DNA of 16,947 bases from Myxococcota bacterium (GTDB taxonomy: Bacteria; Myxococcota_A; Polyangia; HGW-17). Where the stretch lies: contig JAHJLU010000034.1 of NCBI GenBank assembly GCA_018821745.1, positions 1 to 16,947 on the forward strand, written 5' to 3'. Below are positions 1 through 7,660 of the stretch, one piece after another. The notes below the pieces were generated by a model. The model was not told the origin of the DNA. It ran no database searches and saw only the letters and a list, made by a program, of their open reading frames with translations. Made by a program: the position numbers and the translations under genes. Numbering within the stretch: position 1 is the first letter of the stretch; every line of letters begins with the position of its first letter.

Positions 1-1478
1 CCGGAACTGACGTCAATCGGAAGGACAGTGGCATTGGCGATCACCATGCCGGGAATATAGAGCTCCACCTGGAGCAGATTGCGGCCCTTTTCCACCACCT
101 TGATCTCCACCGTGCTCCCGAAGCAGGTCTTGCGACTGGTGGCCGCCTGCTCAAAGAGAAAATCACAGGCCTTCACCACAGGCATCTGCACAGCAGCCAT
201 TGTCTGCACCGTGTTTACCGGGGGCGCCGTTTTCATGGACGCAACCGGGGCTGTCATGGAGAGAGCGGGAACCTGGGACTCGTCTTTCTTCGACGAACTC
301 CCACCGGAGTTGCCTCCCTTGAGGAATTTCAGGGCGCCGAAAACCAGCGCGGCCAAAACGATAATGCCAAAAAACACCACCACAAAAAACTGCAGCCCCT
401 TCCCAGGGGGTGGCGCAAGCTCTTCGATGCCCGATCGGACCTCTCCACGGGGAGAGCTGTCGGTTCTCAGTTCCCCGGGGGTAAACCGTGACGTGGGGCC
501 CGTGTTCTCCATGGACGGGGTGATACCACCCAGCGCAATGATGGCGGCATCCACAGCCATGAGCAGCTCCTCGGTGGACTGATAGCGGGCATTTCGGTCT
601 TTTTTCAGCAGCTTCTCGACCATCAAATTGATGACATCGGGGAGATCGGGGTTGAAACTCCTGGCCGCGGGAGGGATCTCCTTGATGTGCCTCACCAGCA
701 CCTCGAGACCCGAAGCGTCTTCAAAGGGCAGACGCCCTGTGGCCATGCGGAACATGATGACCCCCAGGCTGTACAGGTCGGTCCGATGGTCAAGGGGCTC
801 ACCCGATGCCTGTTCGGGTGAAATGTAGGCGGGGGTTCCAAAGATGGTCCCCGTTTTGGTGAGATTTTGACTTTCATACTCCTCACTGGAGTGGAGAATT
901 TTTGCAATCCCAAAGTCAAGCACCTTGGCGGTTTCGTGGGGTGTACCTTGCTTGAGAATATTAATATTCTCCGGTTTTAAATCCCTGTGCACCACACCGT
1001 TCCGGTGGGCCTCGTGGAGGGCAAGAATAATCTGCCTGGAGATGGTGAGCACCCGCAGGGGGTCAATGGCTCCCTGGGCTTTGCACACCAGCTCAAGAGT
1101 GGACCCCTGAACATACTCCATAACCATATAGGGAATATGGTCATCTTCGGTCTCCCCCACGAGATGAATGGTAATGATATTGGGGTGATTCAGACGAGCT
1201 GCCGCCTTGGCCTCCCTCTGGAATCTTTTAATAACGTTGGGATCAGAGGCGAGCTTGCGTTTGAGAATCTTCACCGCCACGTGACGGTCAACGCTCACCT
1301 GCTTGGCGAGATACACCTTGCCCATGGATCCCTGTCCGATAAGCTCCTCTATCTGGAACTGACCAAGAAGCGTTTTCCCGAGAAAGGGATCGGAGATCTC
1401 TGCGAGGGGGGCACCGTCCTTGGGACAAAAGTGCGCCTCATCGGGAAAATGTTTATGACATTGAGGACAGATCTTCAT
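1..1478 (-). CDS. Transmembrane Ser/Thr protein kinase with N-terminal zinc-ribbon-like motif (3' end outside window)
   Basis: Eukaryotic-type (Hanks) Ser/Thr kinase; at least 492 residues are visible and no stop occurs before the left edge. Seen: a CPQC...FCPKDG zinc-ribbon-like motif (residues 4-22); glycine loop GQGSMGKVYLA (48-58); VAVK with catalytic Lys70; HRDLKPEN (164-171); DFG (188-190); GTPAYISPEQ (214-223). A Pro/Ser-rich linker leads to one transmembrane helix (about 363-384), then an outside segment rich in Ser/Lys and Pro with two cysteines (438, 452). This is a canonical RD kinase, so it is expected to be active in the cytoplasm with a periplasmic sensor. Its ATG overlaps the stop of the upstream gene (ATGA), so translation is probably coupled to that membrane-anchored protein. 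Substrate and signal cannot be read from the sequence. Kinase assignment is very sure; the ligand-binding role of the outer domain is inference. Confidence 0.95.
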   Translation of the reverse strand, partial: MKICPQCHKHFPDEAHFCPKDGAPLAEISDPFLGKTLLGQFQIEELIGQGSMGKVYLAKQVSVDRHVAVKILKRKLASDPNVIKRFQREAKAAARLNHPNIITIHLVGETEDDHIPYMVMEYVQGSTLELVCKAQGAIDPLRVLTISRQIILALHEAHRNGVVHRDLKPENINILKQGTPHETAKVLDFGIAKILHSSEEYESQNLTKTGTIFGTPAYISPEQASGEPLDHRTDLYSLGVIMFRMATGRLPFEDASGLEVLVRHIKEIPPAARSFNPDLPDVINLMVEKLLKKDRNARYQSTEELLMAVDAAIIALGGITPSMENTGPTSRFTPGELRTDSSPRGEVRSGIEELAPPPGKGLQFFVVVFFGIIVLAALVFGALKFLKGGNSGGSSSKKDESQVPALSMTAPVASMKTAPPVNTVQTMAAVQMPVVKACDFLFEQAATSRKTCFGSTVEIKVVEKGRNLLQVELYIPGMVIANATVLPIDVSS

Positions 1479-2287
1479 GGCAGAGCATCCTGGGAACAGT
1501 CATTTCTCGCAAAAAAATCCATTATTTCAAACCACGCCAGCGGGTTATTTGCAATTCTTTTATTGAGCCTTGCCTTGTCAGCATATATGGGACACGGCCC
1601 AAGCACCGATGTTTTAAATGGTTTATGGGTTTTTTCCAACCGTGGAGGGATCCCCAGGGGGGTTTCGATGCGCGCAAGGGTTAACAGCCCCGCCTCGGGC
1701 AACTCCATTACCTGGAATGCGATAATTTTCATATTGACCTTCCTGGAGAAGGCACACCCTTCAAAACGCTCGACGGACTCCCCCTTCTTCAGGATGAATC
1801 CATGGTGCGTCCGTTTTACGGAGTGGCTGATACATTCCACAAAGGAGGGGGTTTTCTCGGTCAGAACCCGGTACACAAGATGCCCCGAAGAGCGGTTTTC
1901 AATGGCCAGGGTCACAAGAAACCGGTCATTCTGTCCCATTTTGTAGTTTTTCTCTGTGACATTGAGGCGAATGAGCAACTGCGGAGTGCTCAACTGAGAA
2001 TTCTCTGCTGACAGGGTTGCGGGGACCCTGGCGCTGTGGCGCTTGAGCGGTGCAGCCAGAGATCCCAGATCCATTTTCATTTTTCTCTTCTCCATGAGGA
2101 GCTCGAGGGAAGTTTTTTTCTTCTCTTTGGGAGCCAGGAGATTGGACTCCGTGTGCATGAGGGAAACACTGCTGGAGATTGGCCGCCGGGAGAGGTGGGT
2201 GGAGAGCGCCACTATCAGGGCAAGGGAAAGGATAACAAGGATAAGAAGATAAACCTTATTTTCCATAATAGTTCGTGTATCGGCCAT
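1475..2287 (-). CDS. Membrane-anchored hypothetical protein with predicted periplasmic beta-rich domain
   Basis: 270 residues from the chosen start. The frame stays open to 2458, but the ATG at 2287 is preceded by AAAGGTGA at good spacing, and it places a clean hydrophobic helix (about residues 11-29) right after a short N-terminus; the longer version would add 57 residues with no such support. After the helix comes a basic, Lys-rich stretch (50-75), then a region (about 104-205) of alternating hydrophobic strands that looks like an immunoglobulin-like beta sandwich. Four cysteines (152, 178, 232, 264) could form disulfides outside the membrane. I do not recognise the family; a BsuPI-like or other Ig-like fold is a guess. 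The stop overlaps the start of the transmembrane kinase by 4 bp, so the two are likely co-translated and may work together, for example as a sensor partner. Confidence 0.75.
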   Translation of the reverse strand: MADTRTIMENKVYLLILVILSLALIVALSTHLSRRPISSSVSLMHTESNLLAPKEKKKTSLELLMEKRKMKMDLGSLAAPLKRHSARVPATLSAENSQLSTPQLLIRLNVTEKNYKMGQNDRFLVTLAIENRSSGHLVYRVLTEKTPSFVECISHSVKRTHHGFILKKGESVERFEGCAFSRKVNMKIIAFQVMELPEAGLLTLARIETPLGIPPRLEKTHKPFKTSVLGPCPIYADKARLNKRIANNPLAWFEIMDFFARNDCSQDALP

Positions 2288-2588
2288 GGATTCACCTTTG
2301 ACGCATATTTTCGGAATCGCCGCCCACGGGGCATACCATCGGCAGACCATAGCATAAATCATGGGAATAAAACAGTATCCTTGAGCAAATATCCACACCC
2401 TGATCTCCCATGACGCAGGGGGAAGTGGCAGCAGCGCATCACCCAAAAAACGGGTCACGGTTTTTTAATTCTTTGGCGTAAAAAGGGGTTTACCGGGACA
2501 AATTGATGATTACCCTTTGGAGAATTATTTGTGTTCTCACCCACCGGGAATTTTTGATTCCCTTTAATATTTTGAGGAGTTATGTGCA
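2288..2588. other. Divergent intergenic region, 301 bp
   Basis: This stretch separates the minus-strand membrane-protein/kinase pair from htpG. It holds the ribosome binding sites of both flanking genes: AAAGGTGA before 2287 on the minus strand and GAGGAG at 2574-2579 before htpG. On the minus strand an extended -10-like TGCTATGGT (core 2346-2351) could be the promoter of the membrane-protein gene, but no convincing -35 accompanies it. On the plus strand I find no sigma-32-type (CTTGAA...CCCAT) heat-shock promoter and no CIRCE-like inverted repeat before htpG. No convincing gene is seen; the open frame on the minus strand is only the untranslated upstream extension of the 1475-2287 gene. Confidence 0.6.
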
Positions 2589-4475
2589 ATGAGCGAAAAA
2601 GGAACCATTGAAATTCACACCAGGAACATTTTTCCCATCATTAAAAAATGGCTCTATTCGGAGCGTGAAATATTTCTGAGGGAACTGGTCTCCAACTCCA
2701 TGGACGCCATCACCAAACTCAAGATCCTGGCCAACCGGGAGAACATTCAACTGGGGGAAGAGAACTTCCGGGTGGATGTGACTGTGGATAAAGAACAAAA
2801 AACCATCACGGTCTCTGATAACGGGATCGGCATGAACGCCAGCGAGATAAAAGAGTATCTGGCTCAGATCGCCTTCTCCGGAGCCGAGGCCTTTTTGGAG
2901 AAATACAAAACGGAGGGAGAGGCCATCATCGGCCACTTTGGGCTGGGATTTTACAGCGCCTTCATGGTGAGCAACAAGGTGACCGTTGAGTCCAAAAGCT
3001 ACCGCGAAGAGGACGAGGGCGTGCGGTGGACCTGTGACGGAGAGCCCGAATACGAGCTGGAGCCACTGGAAATGAAACAGCGGGGGACAACGGTGACTCT
3101 CCACATCTCCGATGAGGAGGCCGAATTTCTTGATACATGGAAAATACGCGATATTCTGAGAAGATATTGCCGGTTCCTTCCCTTTGAACTGCACCTGGGC
3201 GAGGAGCGCATAAACCCCGATCCTCCTCTGTGGACCAGGGTGGCGGGCGAGATCAAGGAGGAAGAGTACGAGGAGTTCTTCACCAAGATGTTCCCCGGGG
3301 ATAAAAAGCCCCATTTCTGGGTCCACATCAACGCCGACTACCCCTTCAAACTTCAGGGAATACTCTATTTTCCCCATCTTGACCGGCACGACGACATCAT
3401 GCGGGGAGACAAACTCCACCTGTACTGCAACCGCGTGTTTGTCTCCTCCGAGATGAATATGCTCCTGCCCGAGGCCCTGAGTTATCTGCGGGGTTTCATT
3501 GATTCCCCGGACATCCCCCTCAACGTATCGAGGAGTTTTCTGCAGTCGGACCACAAGGTGCGGAAAATTGCCGCCTTTTTGACCCGCAAAATTGCAGACC
3601 GGCTCATGGAGATGCGGGGAGAGAACGAAGAAAATTACCTGAAAATGTGGGAAAACATCAATCCCTACATCAAACTGGCCGCCATGCGTGACCAGAAATT
3701 CTCCGACCGGGTGGAAGATGCCATCGTCTTTGAAAAATCCAAGGGACCCTGGGTTTCCATCGATCAGTTGCTCACCGAGGCCTATGGGGAAGGATACAAG
3801 GAGGATAAAGAGACAGAGCATCACATCTATTATGCCGTCCCGGGGGAGACCATCAACTCTCTGATCAACCTCTACAATGACACGGCCCATCCGGTGATCA
3901 AGGCCGAACCCCCCATCGATTCCCACTTCTTTCAGCACCTGGAAGCGCACCACGTTGATCTGAAACTGAAGTTCAAGCGCATTGACTCAGAGCTGGGGGA
4001 CGAGCTGCTGGCGGAATCACCCCCGCAGATAGTCGACCAGAACGGGGAGACCGGCAAGGACCGCATTAAAAAACGGATCGAGGGAATCCTGACGGAGCCC
4101 GAGATCAAGGTCGAGTGGCTCAAATCCAATGATATCCCGCTGGTGCTTATTTTTCCCGAGTTTGAGCGCCGCTTCCGGGAGATGACCAGCGCCATGCCCA
4201 ATATGGATCAGATGTTCGGCTCCCACACTGCGGTTATCAACGGCAACCATGATCTCATAAAACGCCTGGACACCGCCCATCGGGAAGCCCTCAATGACGA
4301 GCAGGCAGCGGAAGTGATGACACACATCTACAACCTTGCCCTCCTCCCCCATAAAAAACTGGAGCCCCAGATTCTGGACGATCTCTTCGTGAAGGCAGGA
4401 AAACTTCTGGCCCACCTCTCCGGTGATTTCAGGCCCGATCCCGTCATCACCCCCGAAGAACCCGAGGCGGAATAA
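2589..4475 (+). CDS. htpG: Hsp90-family molecular chaperone HtpG
   Basis: 628 residues, normal for bacterial HtpG, a cytoplasmic ATP-dependent homodimeric chaperone. Seen in the GHKL ATPase domain: LRELVSNSMDA (residues 30-40) with catalytic Glu32 and Mg-binding Asn36; DNGIGM (77-82); GHFGLGFYSAF lid motif (115-125). In the middle domain, LNVSRSFLQ (311-319) carries the conserved Arg315 that contacts the gamma phosphate. The C-terminal third is acidic and leads into the dimerisation domain. Wording such as PLWTR, HINADYPFKLQGILYFP and DSPDIPLNVSRSFLQSD matches the subfamily common in clostridia, Bacteroidetes and some deltaproteobacteria more than the E. coli form (from memory). The SD GAGGAG lies 9 nt before the ATG. 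It appears monocistronic, with the next gene convergent. No heat-shock promoter was recognised. Confidence 0.97.
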   Translation: MSEKGTIEIHTRNIFPIIKKWLYSEREIFLRELVSNSMDAITKLKILANRENIQLGEENFRVDVTVDKEQKTITVSDNGIGMNASEIKEYLAQIAFSGAEAFLEKYKTEGEAIIGHFGLGFYSAFMVSNKVTVESKSYREEDEGVRWTCDGEPEYELEPLEMKQRGTTVTLHISDEEAEFLDTWKIRDILRRYCRFLPFELHLGEERINPDPPLWTRVAGEIKEEEYEEFFTKMFPGDKKPHFWVHINADYPFKLQGILYFPHLDRHDDIMRGDKLHLYCNRVFVSSEMNMLLPEALSYLRGFIDSPDIPLNVSRSFLQSDHKVRKIAAFLTRKIADRLMEMRGENEENYLKMWENINPYIKLAAMRDQKFSDRVEDAIVFEKSKGPWVSIDQLLTEAYGEGYKEDKETEHHIYYAVPGETINSLINLYNDTAHPVIKAEPPIDSHFFQHLEAHHVDLKLKFKRIDSELGDELLAESPPQIVDQNGETGKDRIKKRIEGILTEPEIKVEWLKSNDIPLVLIFPEFERRFREMTSAMPNMDQMFGSHTAVINGNHDLIKRLDTAHREALNDEQAAEVMTHIYNLALLPHKKLEPQILDDLFVKAGKLLAHLSGDFRPDPVITPEEPEAE

Positions 4476-4556
4476 CAATTCCCGGCGCACACTTCAGGAG
4501 CCCCTAATAAGGCACCTTCCCCATCTGGAACACTGTGGACAACCGAAAACAACGAA

Positions 4557-5441
4557 TCAGCGGGCGGCGGTGAAGCTCCGGGAGATCTCCACAAAACGGC
4601 CCGGCTTGATACCTTCACGCATCAACTCCTCAAACACTCTGTAGACAACTCCCCGGGACACATGCCCTCCACGTTGCAACTGCACCAGAAGATCCATTGC
4701 GTCCCTGTGCCAGTATTCCTTGAGGATCCCCCCGCCGAGGTTGAGATAGATGGCTTTGTGAAGGTGGGGTTTAAGCCAGCGCGCAAACACCGTACCCTGG
4801 GCACTTTTTCCCAGGGCAAATGCTGTCACTCCGAAGGCTCTCAAGGCCTCAACTTCACCCACAACGGGGGAGCGCAGTACCAGCGGCGCGAGGCAGCGGA
4901 ACAATGCCGCGTATCGGCGCCACAGCGGCCGGGGGATGCGATCCATAATGACAATTGATGTCCGCGGAAAATAAACACTCCCAAAATATTTTTGATGCCC
5001 GTCCGCCTCTCCGAGGGTGAGGGTGGTGCGGTCCATGGGAAATGCGCGTGCACAACTATTTGTTCTGGTATCGGTTTTTACCACGAGGCCGTGGGAAGAG
5101 AGGGGAAAGATCCCTTCTCCCCGGAAGGCGAGGGTAACCCTGTGGCTCCCCCCATACAGACCCACTCCACGAAAGGAGCGTGGGGAAATCACCTGCCGTG
5201 GGCCGCGATTCAGGGGGACAATATTGCGCTTGTGCGCAAAGGCAGAGAGCATCAGATTTTTTATCGGTGATTCCCTGTTTTTCTCCCCCGAGACGGTCAC
5301 GGCATGGACAGGGACATCACAGGGCCAGCCGAGACACAGGGTGGGAGGGACATGGACAATCTTCTGCCCCACGGCCCCGTGACACATGCTCAAGGCCATA
5401 AGACTCGAAAATAATAATATGATCACCGGGAGCCTGCTCAT
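4557..5441 (-). CDS. Secreted hypothetical protein
   Basis: 294 residues from the ATG at 5441, chosen because a strong GGAGG lies 7 nt upstream and because it puts a signal peptide at the very N-terminus (basic Arg3, hydrophobic residues about 5-18, likely cleavage near 23-26). The frame is open a further 57 nt upstream, but that extension has no comparable SD. The mature part has scattered cysteines (36, 41, 130, 183), a basic middle, and a C-terminal half (about 155-290) with predicted helices and the short motifs MDRIPRPLW and NLGGGILKEYW. I recognise no family, catalytic motif or membrane segment beyond the signal peptide. It converges on htpG with an 81-bp gap in which I see no clear terminator, and it diverges from the protease-FHA gene across 286 bp. 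It is probably exported to the periplasm; function unknown. Confidence 0.72.
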   Translation of the reverse strand: MSRLPVIILLFSSLMALSMCHGAVGQKIVHVPPTLCLGWPCDVPVHAVTVSGEKNRESPIKNLMLSAFAHKRNIVPLNRGPRQVISPRSFRGVGLYGGSHRVTLAFRGEGIFPLSSHGLVVKTDTRTNSCARAFPMDRTTLTLGEADGHQKYFGSVYFPRTSIVIMDRIPRPLWRRYAALFRCLAPLVLRSPVVGEVEALRAFGVTAFALGKSAQGTVFARWLKPHLHKAIYLNLGGGILKEYWHRDAMDLLVQLQRGGHVSRGVVYRVFEELMREGIKPGRFVEISRSFTAAR

Positions 5442-5727
5442 GGAAAACCTCCGTGGCACAATACCCCATGGAGCCGTCAAGATAAAGCTGATGAACAAAA
5501 ATCTCGTTCACGCCTCTGACAGGGCTCCGGGAGCGATTCTCACAGGGAAAACCTTCCGCTGTAACAATGGATGGAAAGTCTTTTACAGCGCTCATTTGGT
5601 GAACTGGAGAAAAAGAGGTACAATATGGTAAGGCAGGGCACAGACAGGTTCGGTCGCGGAGCCCTCTCCACATGGGAGCCGTGGGAGCGTTGAAAGAATC
5701 CACCCTGCCCAGGAAGTTTGCGGTTGT
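5442..5727. other. Divergent intergenic region upstream of the phosphosignalling cluster
   Basis: This 286-bp region lies between the secreted hypothetical gene (minus) and the protease-FHA gene (plus). It holds the GGAGG site of the former, an 11-bp perfect palindrome GCTCCGGGAGC at 5524-5534, and a sigma-70-like promoter candidate for the latter at 5596-5624. A 22-codon open frame begins at 5625, but it overlaps the -10 element and I do not call it. No convincing gene is present. Confidence 0.5.
5596..5624 (+). promoter_or_regulatory. Candidate sigma-70-type promoter for the protease/FHA/PP2C/kinase cluster
   Basis: TTGGTG (5596-5601), a 17-nt spacer and TACAAT (5619-5624) fit the housekeeping promoter layout; the -10 matches consensus at five of six positions and the -35 at three. 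Transcription would start near 5631 and leave a leader of about 97 nt before the ATG at 5728. It is the only well-spaced candidate I found ahead of the cluster. Not tested against background frequency. Confidence 0.4.
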
Positions 5728-7107
5728 ATGGCTGGCACCAGAATTTCAATAATGATATTGTTCTTTTTTCTGGCCTCCCTGGTGCCGTCGATCCAGTGGC
5801 CTTCAAAGGCCCATGGCTCCAAAAAAAATATCCACCGCAGCATGGATTCCGTTGGACTCATCCTCGCCCGATGTGACAAAGCGATCCAGCGTGGTACGGC
5901 CTTTGTGGTCCATAAAAGCGGCTACATGCTGACCAACGCTCATGTGCTCATGGAGGATGATAAAAAATGTAAAGAATTTCTGGTCTTTTTTGCTCCTGAT
6001 TTTATGATTTCCGTGAAAATTGAACAGATCGACAAAGATCGGGATCTCGCCATCGTGAAAGCCGAGGGAGACTTCTCCATCCCCGCGCTTGTTTTCACTC
6101 AGGGGGAACCATCCCAGGGGGATGACCTCTTTGTCCTCGGGTTTCCCGGGATGGCCTCCATCATCAAAAATGAAAACACGCTGCGGGATTGCATCCTGTG
6201 CCTCTCCAAAACCACGGGGGGAGTCGACTGCAAGAAACTCTGCAGAGACACTCTCAACCCCAAGATCACCAAGGGGATAGTCTCGTCCCTCTCCAACTGC
6301 ACCAACGCCGCCATGTGCAAAAAAATGGATCGGGTGATACAGACCGATGCGGCCATTAACACGGGAAACTCGGGGGGACCCATGGTCAATGAATGTGGCG
6401 AGGTAGTGGGAGTCGCCACATTTTATATCCGGCCAATGCTCGCCCGGGGGTTCAACTACGGTATCGAGGTGCGGGATGTTCTGAATTTTCTGAAAAAGCA
6501 CTCCATAAAATTCAGTGTCTCAAAAAAGTCCTGTGAGAGCAAAGCCTCCCCCTCCAAAGAGAAGCCCATGGCCAAAAGAAACCCCGGGACACCCACCTCC
6601 ATGAGTCCCCCCGAGGAGCTGCAACCCTTCAGGGGGAGTTTTACCGCCAACCTCGATGAACACCCCATGATCCGCTACTGGTTTTTGTATGTGCCCACTA
6701 TTTTTGCGTCCCTGGCCCTGTTCGTTATGGCGCTCCTCCTTCTGCGCACCAGGCGAGGCGGCACCAAAGAAGGTTTGATCAGGCCATCGTCTCCTCCCGG
6801 ACGCTTCGTGCTGGTTGCCACCGGGGGATTTTTTACCCACAGTGAGTTTCCCCTCCTCAAGGAGTACACCGCCGTGGGAAGAGATCCCGTAAAATGCAAC
6901 ATTGTCTTTCCGGCGGGGACCCAAAAAATTTCCAAAATTCACGTGGAGATTCGGCAGAAAAATGGGACCGTGGAGATTCGGGATGCCAACTCCACCAACG
7001 GCTCCCGACTCGATGGCAGAGCCCTTTCCCCTGGACAATGGACTCCCATGGCTGTTGACCAGGAGCTCACCCTCGGGGATAACAGGTTTATTCTGAAGGA
7101 GAAGTGA
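5728..7107 (+). CDS. Transmembrane HtrA-like serine protease with C-terminal cytoplasmic FHA domain
   Basis: 459 residues. Seen in order: signal peptide (hydrophobic about 7-23); trypsin-like protease domain (about 40-262) with the full triad His72 in TNAHV, Asp106 in DRDLAIVK and Ser215 in GNSGGP; a Ser/Pro/Lys-rich linker; one transmembrane helix (about 317-340); and an FHA domain (about 375-459) with VGRDP (383-387), KISKIH (400-405) and NSTNGS (421-426). The protease should face the periplasm and the FHA domain, which binds phosphothreonine in known families, the cytoplasm. No PDZ domain is present. The region before Ser215 carries an unusual cysteine set (155, 158, 168, 172, 191, 197). 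A weak AGGAAG lies 11 nt before the ATG. First gene of a four-gene cluster, ending 1 bp before the next. Either effector or sensor of the kinase pathway; that role is inferred. Confidence 0.92.
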   Translation: MAGTRISIMILFFFLASLVPSIQWPSKAHGSKKNIHRSMDSVGLILARCDKAIQRGTAFVVHKSGYMLTNAHVLMEDDKKCKEFLVFFAPDFMISVKIEQIDKDRDLAIVKAEGDFSIPALVFTQGEPSQGDDLFVLGFPGMASIIKNENTLRDCILCLSKTTGGVDCKKLCRDTLNPKITKGIVSSLSNCTNAAMCKKMDRVIQTDAAINTGNSGGPMVNECGEVVGVATFYIRPMLARGFNYGIEVRDVLNFLKKHSIKFSVSKKSCESKASPSKEKPMAKRNPGTPTSMSPPEELQPFRGSFTANLDEHPMIRYWFLYVPTIFASLALFVMALLLLRTRRGGTKEGLIRPSSPPGRFVLVATGGFFTHSEFPLLKEYTAVGRDPVKCNIVFPAGTQKISKIHVEIRQKNGTVEIRDANSTNGSRLDGRALSPGQWTPMAVDQELTLGDNRFILKEK

Positions 7108-7108
7108 A

Positions 7109-7660
7109 ATGGACAAGAAAATGGTGCTGTGTGACCGTGGCCACTATTTTGATGCCTCACAGACGGGAAGCTGCCCCGTGTGCCGAAACTCCAAGCCTGT
7201 TCCAGAGACCCGCCCCGCTTCTCAACCCGCCGAAAGCGGCGTGTACAAAGCAATCAGCAAAACAAGGGCCGACAGCGCCACCATCCCCGTGGGGGCTGAC
7301 AGAGATCACCCCGCCCCGGTGGTTGGATGGATTGTCTCCATCAATGGGCCACTGAAGGGAAAAGACTATCGTCTCTTCACCGGGTTCAACTCCATAGGAC
7401 GATCCATCGCAAACAAGGTGCAGATTACCGGGGACGAGAGCATCTCCCGGGAAAAGCAGGCGGCTATCATCTTTGATCACCAGAATCTCAAATACTATAT
7501 CCAGCACGGTGGCGGGCAGAATCTCTCCTACGTCAACAAAAACCCGGTGCTCACTCCCACCGAGATCAAGAAAGGCGACCATATCACCATAGGGAACACG
7601 GAATTCATCTTCATCCCGTTTTGTGATTCCACCTTCTCATGGCAGGAGAAAAACGAATGA
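7109..7660 (+). CDS. Zinc-ribbon/FHA domain protein (soluble adaptor)
   Basis: 183 residues, no signal or membrane segment, so cytoplasmic. The N-terminus has a zinc-ribbon-like arrangement (Cys8, His12, then CPVC at 22-25), followed by a low-complexity linker (about 30-68) and an FHA domain (about 72-177). FHA landmarks: IGRS (96-99), ISREKQ (112-117), YVNKNPV (141-147). The usual Ser-x-x-His motif reads S-R-E-K, so the supporting His is Lys116 and phosphopeptide binding may be altered. The pattern VVGW...GPxxGxDxR before the fold resembles a family of FHA proteins that I recall from Firmicutes kinase/phosphatase clusters. SD AAGGAG at 7096-7101 inside the protease gene; its stop overlaps the phosphatase start (ATGA). 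Probably the adaptor that links kinase, phosphatase and protease. FHA assignment is sure; partner choice is inference. Confidence 0.88.
   Translation: MDKKMVLCDRGHYFDASQTGSCPVCRNSKPVPETRPASQPAESGVYKAISKTRADSATIPVGADRDHPAPVVGWIVSINGPLKGKDYRLFTGFNSIGRSIANKVQITGDESISREKQAAIIFDHQNLKYYIQHGGGQNLSYVNKNPVLTPTEIKKGDHITIGNTEFIFIPFCDSTFSWQEKNE

Noticed and set aside
987..1946. 319-codon plus-strand frame opposite the left-edge kinase
   Set aside because: The minus strand carries complete kinase motifs throughout; the plus frame has no domain or start signal.
2288..2458. N-terminal extension of the membrane-anchored protein to 2458
   Set aside because: The added 57 residues have no SD at the upstream ATG and precede a well-placed SD and transmembrane start at 2287.
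2580..3953. Long 457-codon frame antisense to htpG
   Set aside because: It is the mirror of a strongly coding gene, with His/Phe/Gly-rich composition and no recognisable domain or SD.
4476..4556. Bidirectional terminator between htpG and the secreted protein
   Set aside because: I found no GC-rich stem followed by a T tract on either strand.
5625..5693. 22-codon frame preceded by AGAGG, as a leader peptide
   Set aside because: Its start overlaps the predicted -10 element and transcription start of the cluster, so it would not be fully transcribed from that promoter.
7639..7656. Upstream ATG of the PP2C gene at 7639
   Set aside because: The SD GGAG lies between the two ATGs and serves 7657, which also makes the typical ATGA overlap.
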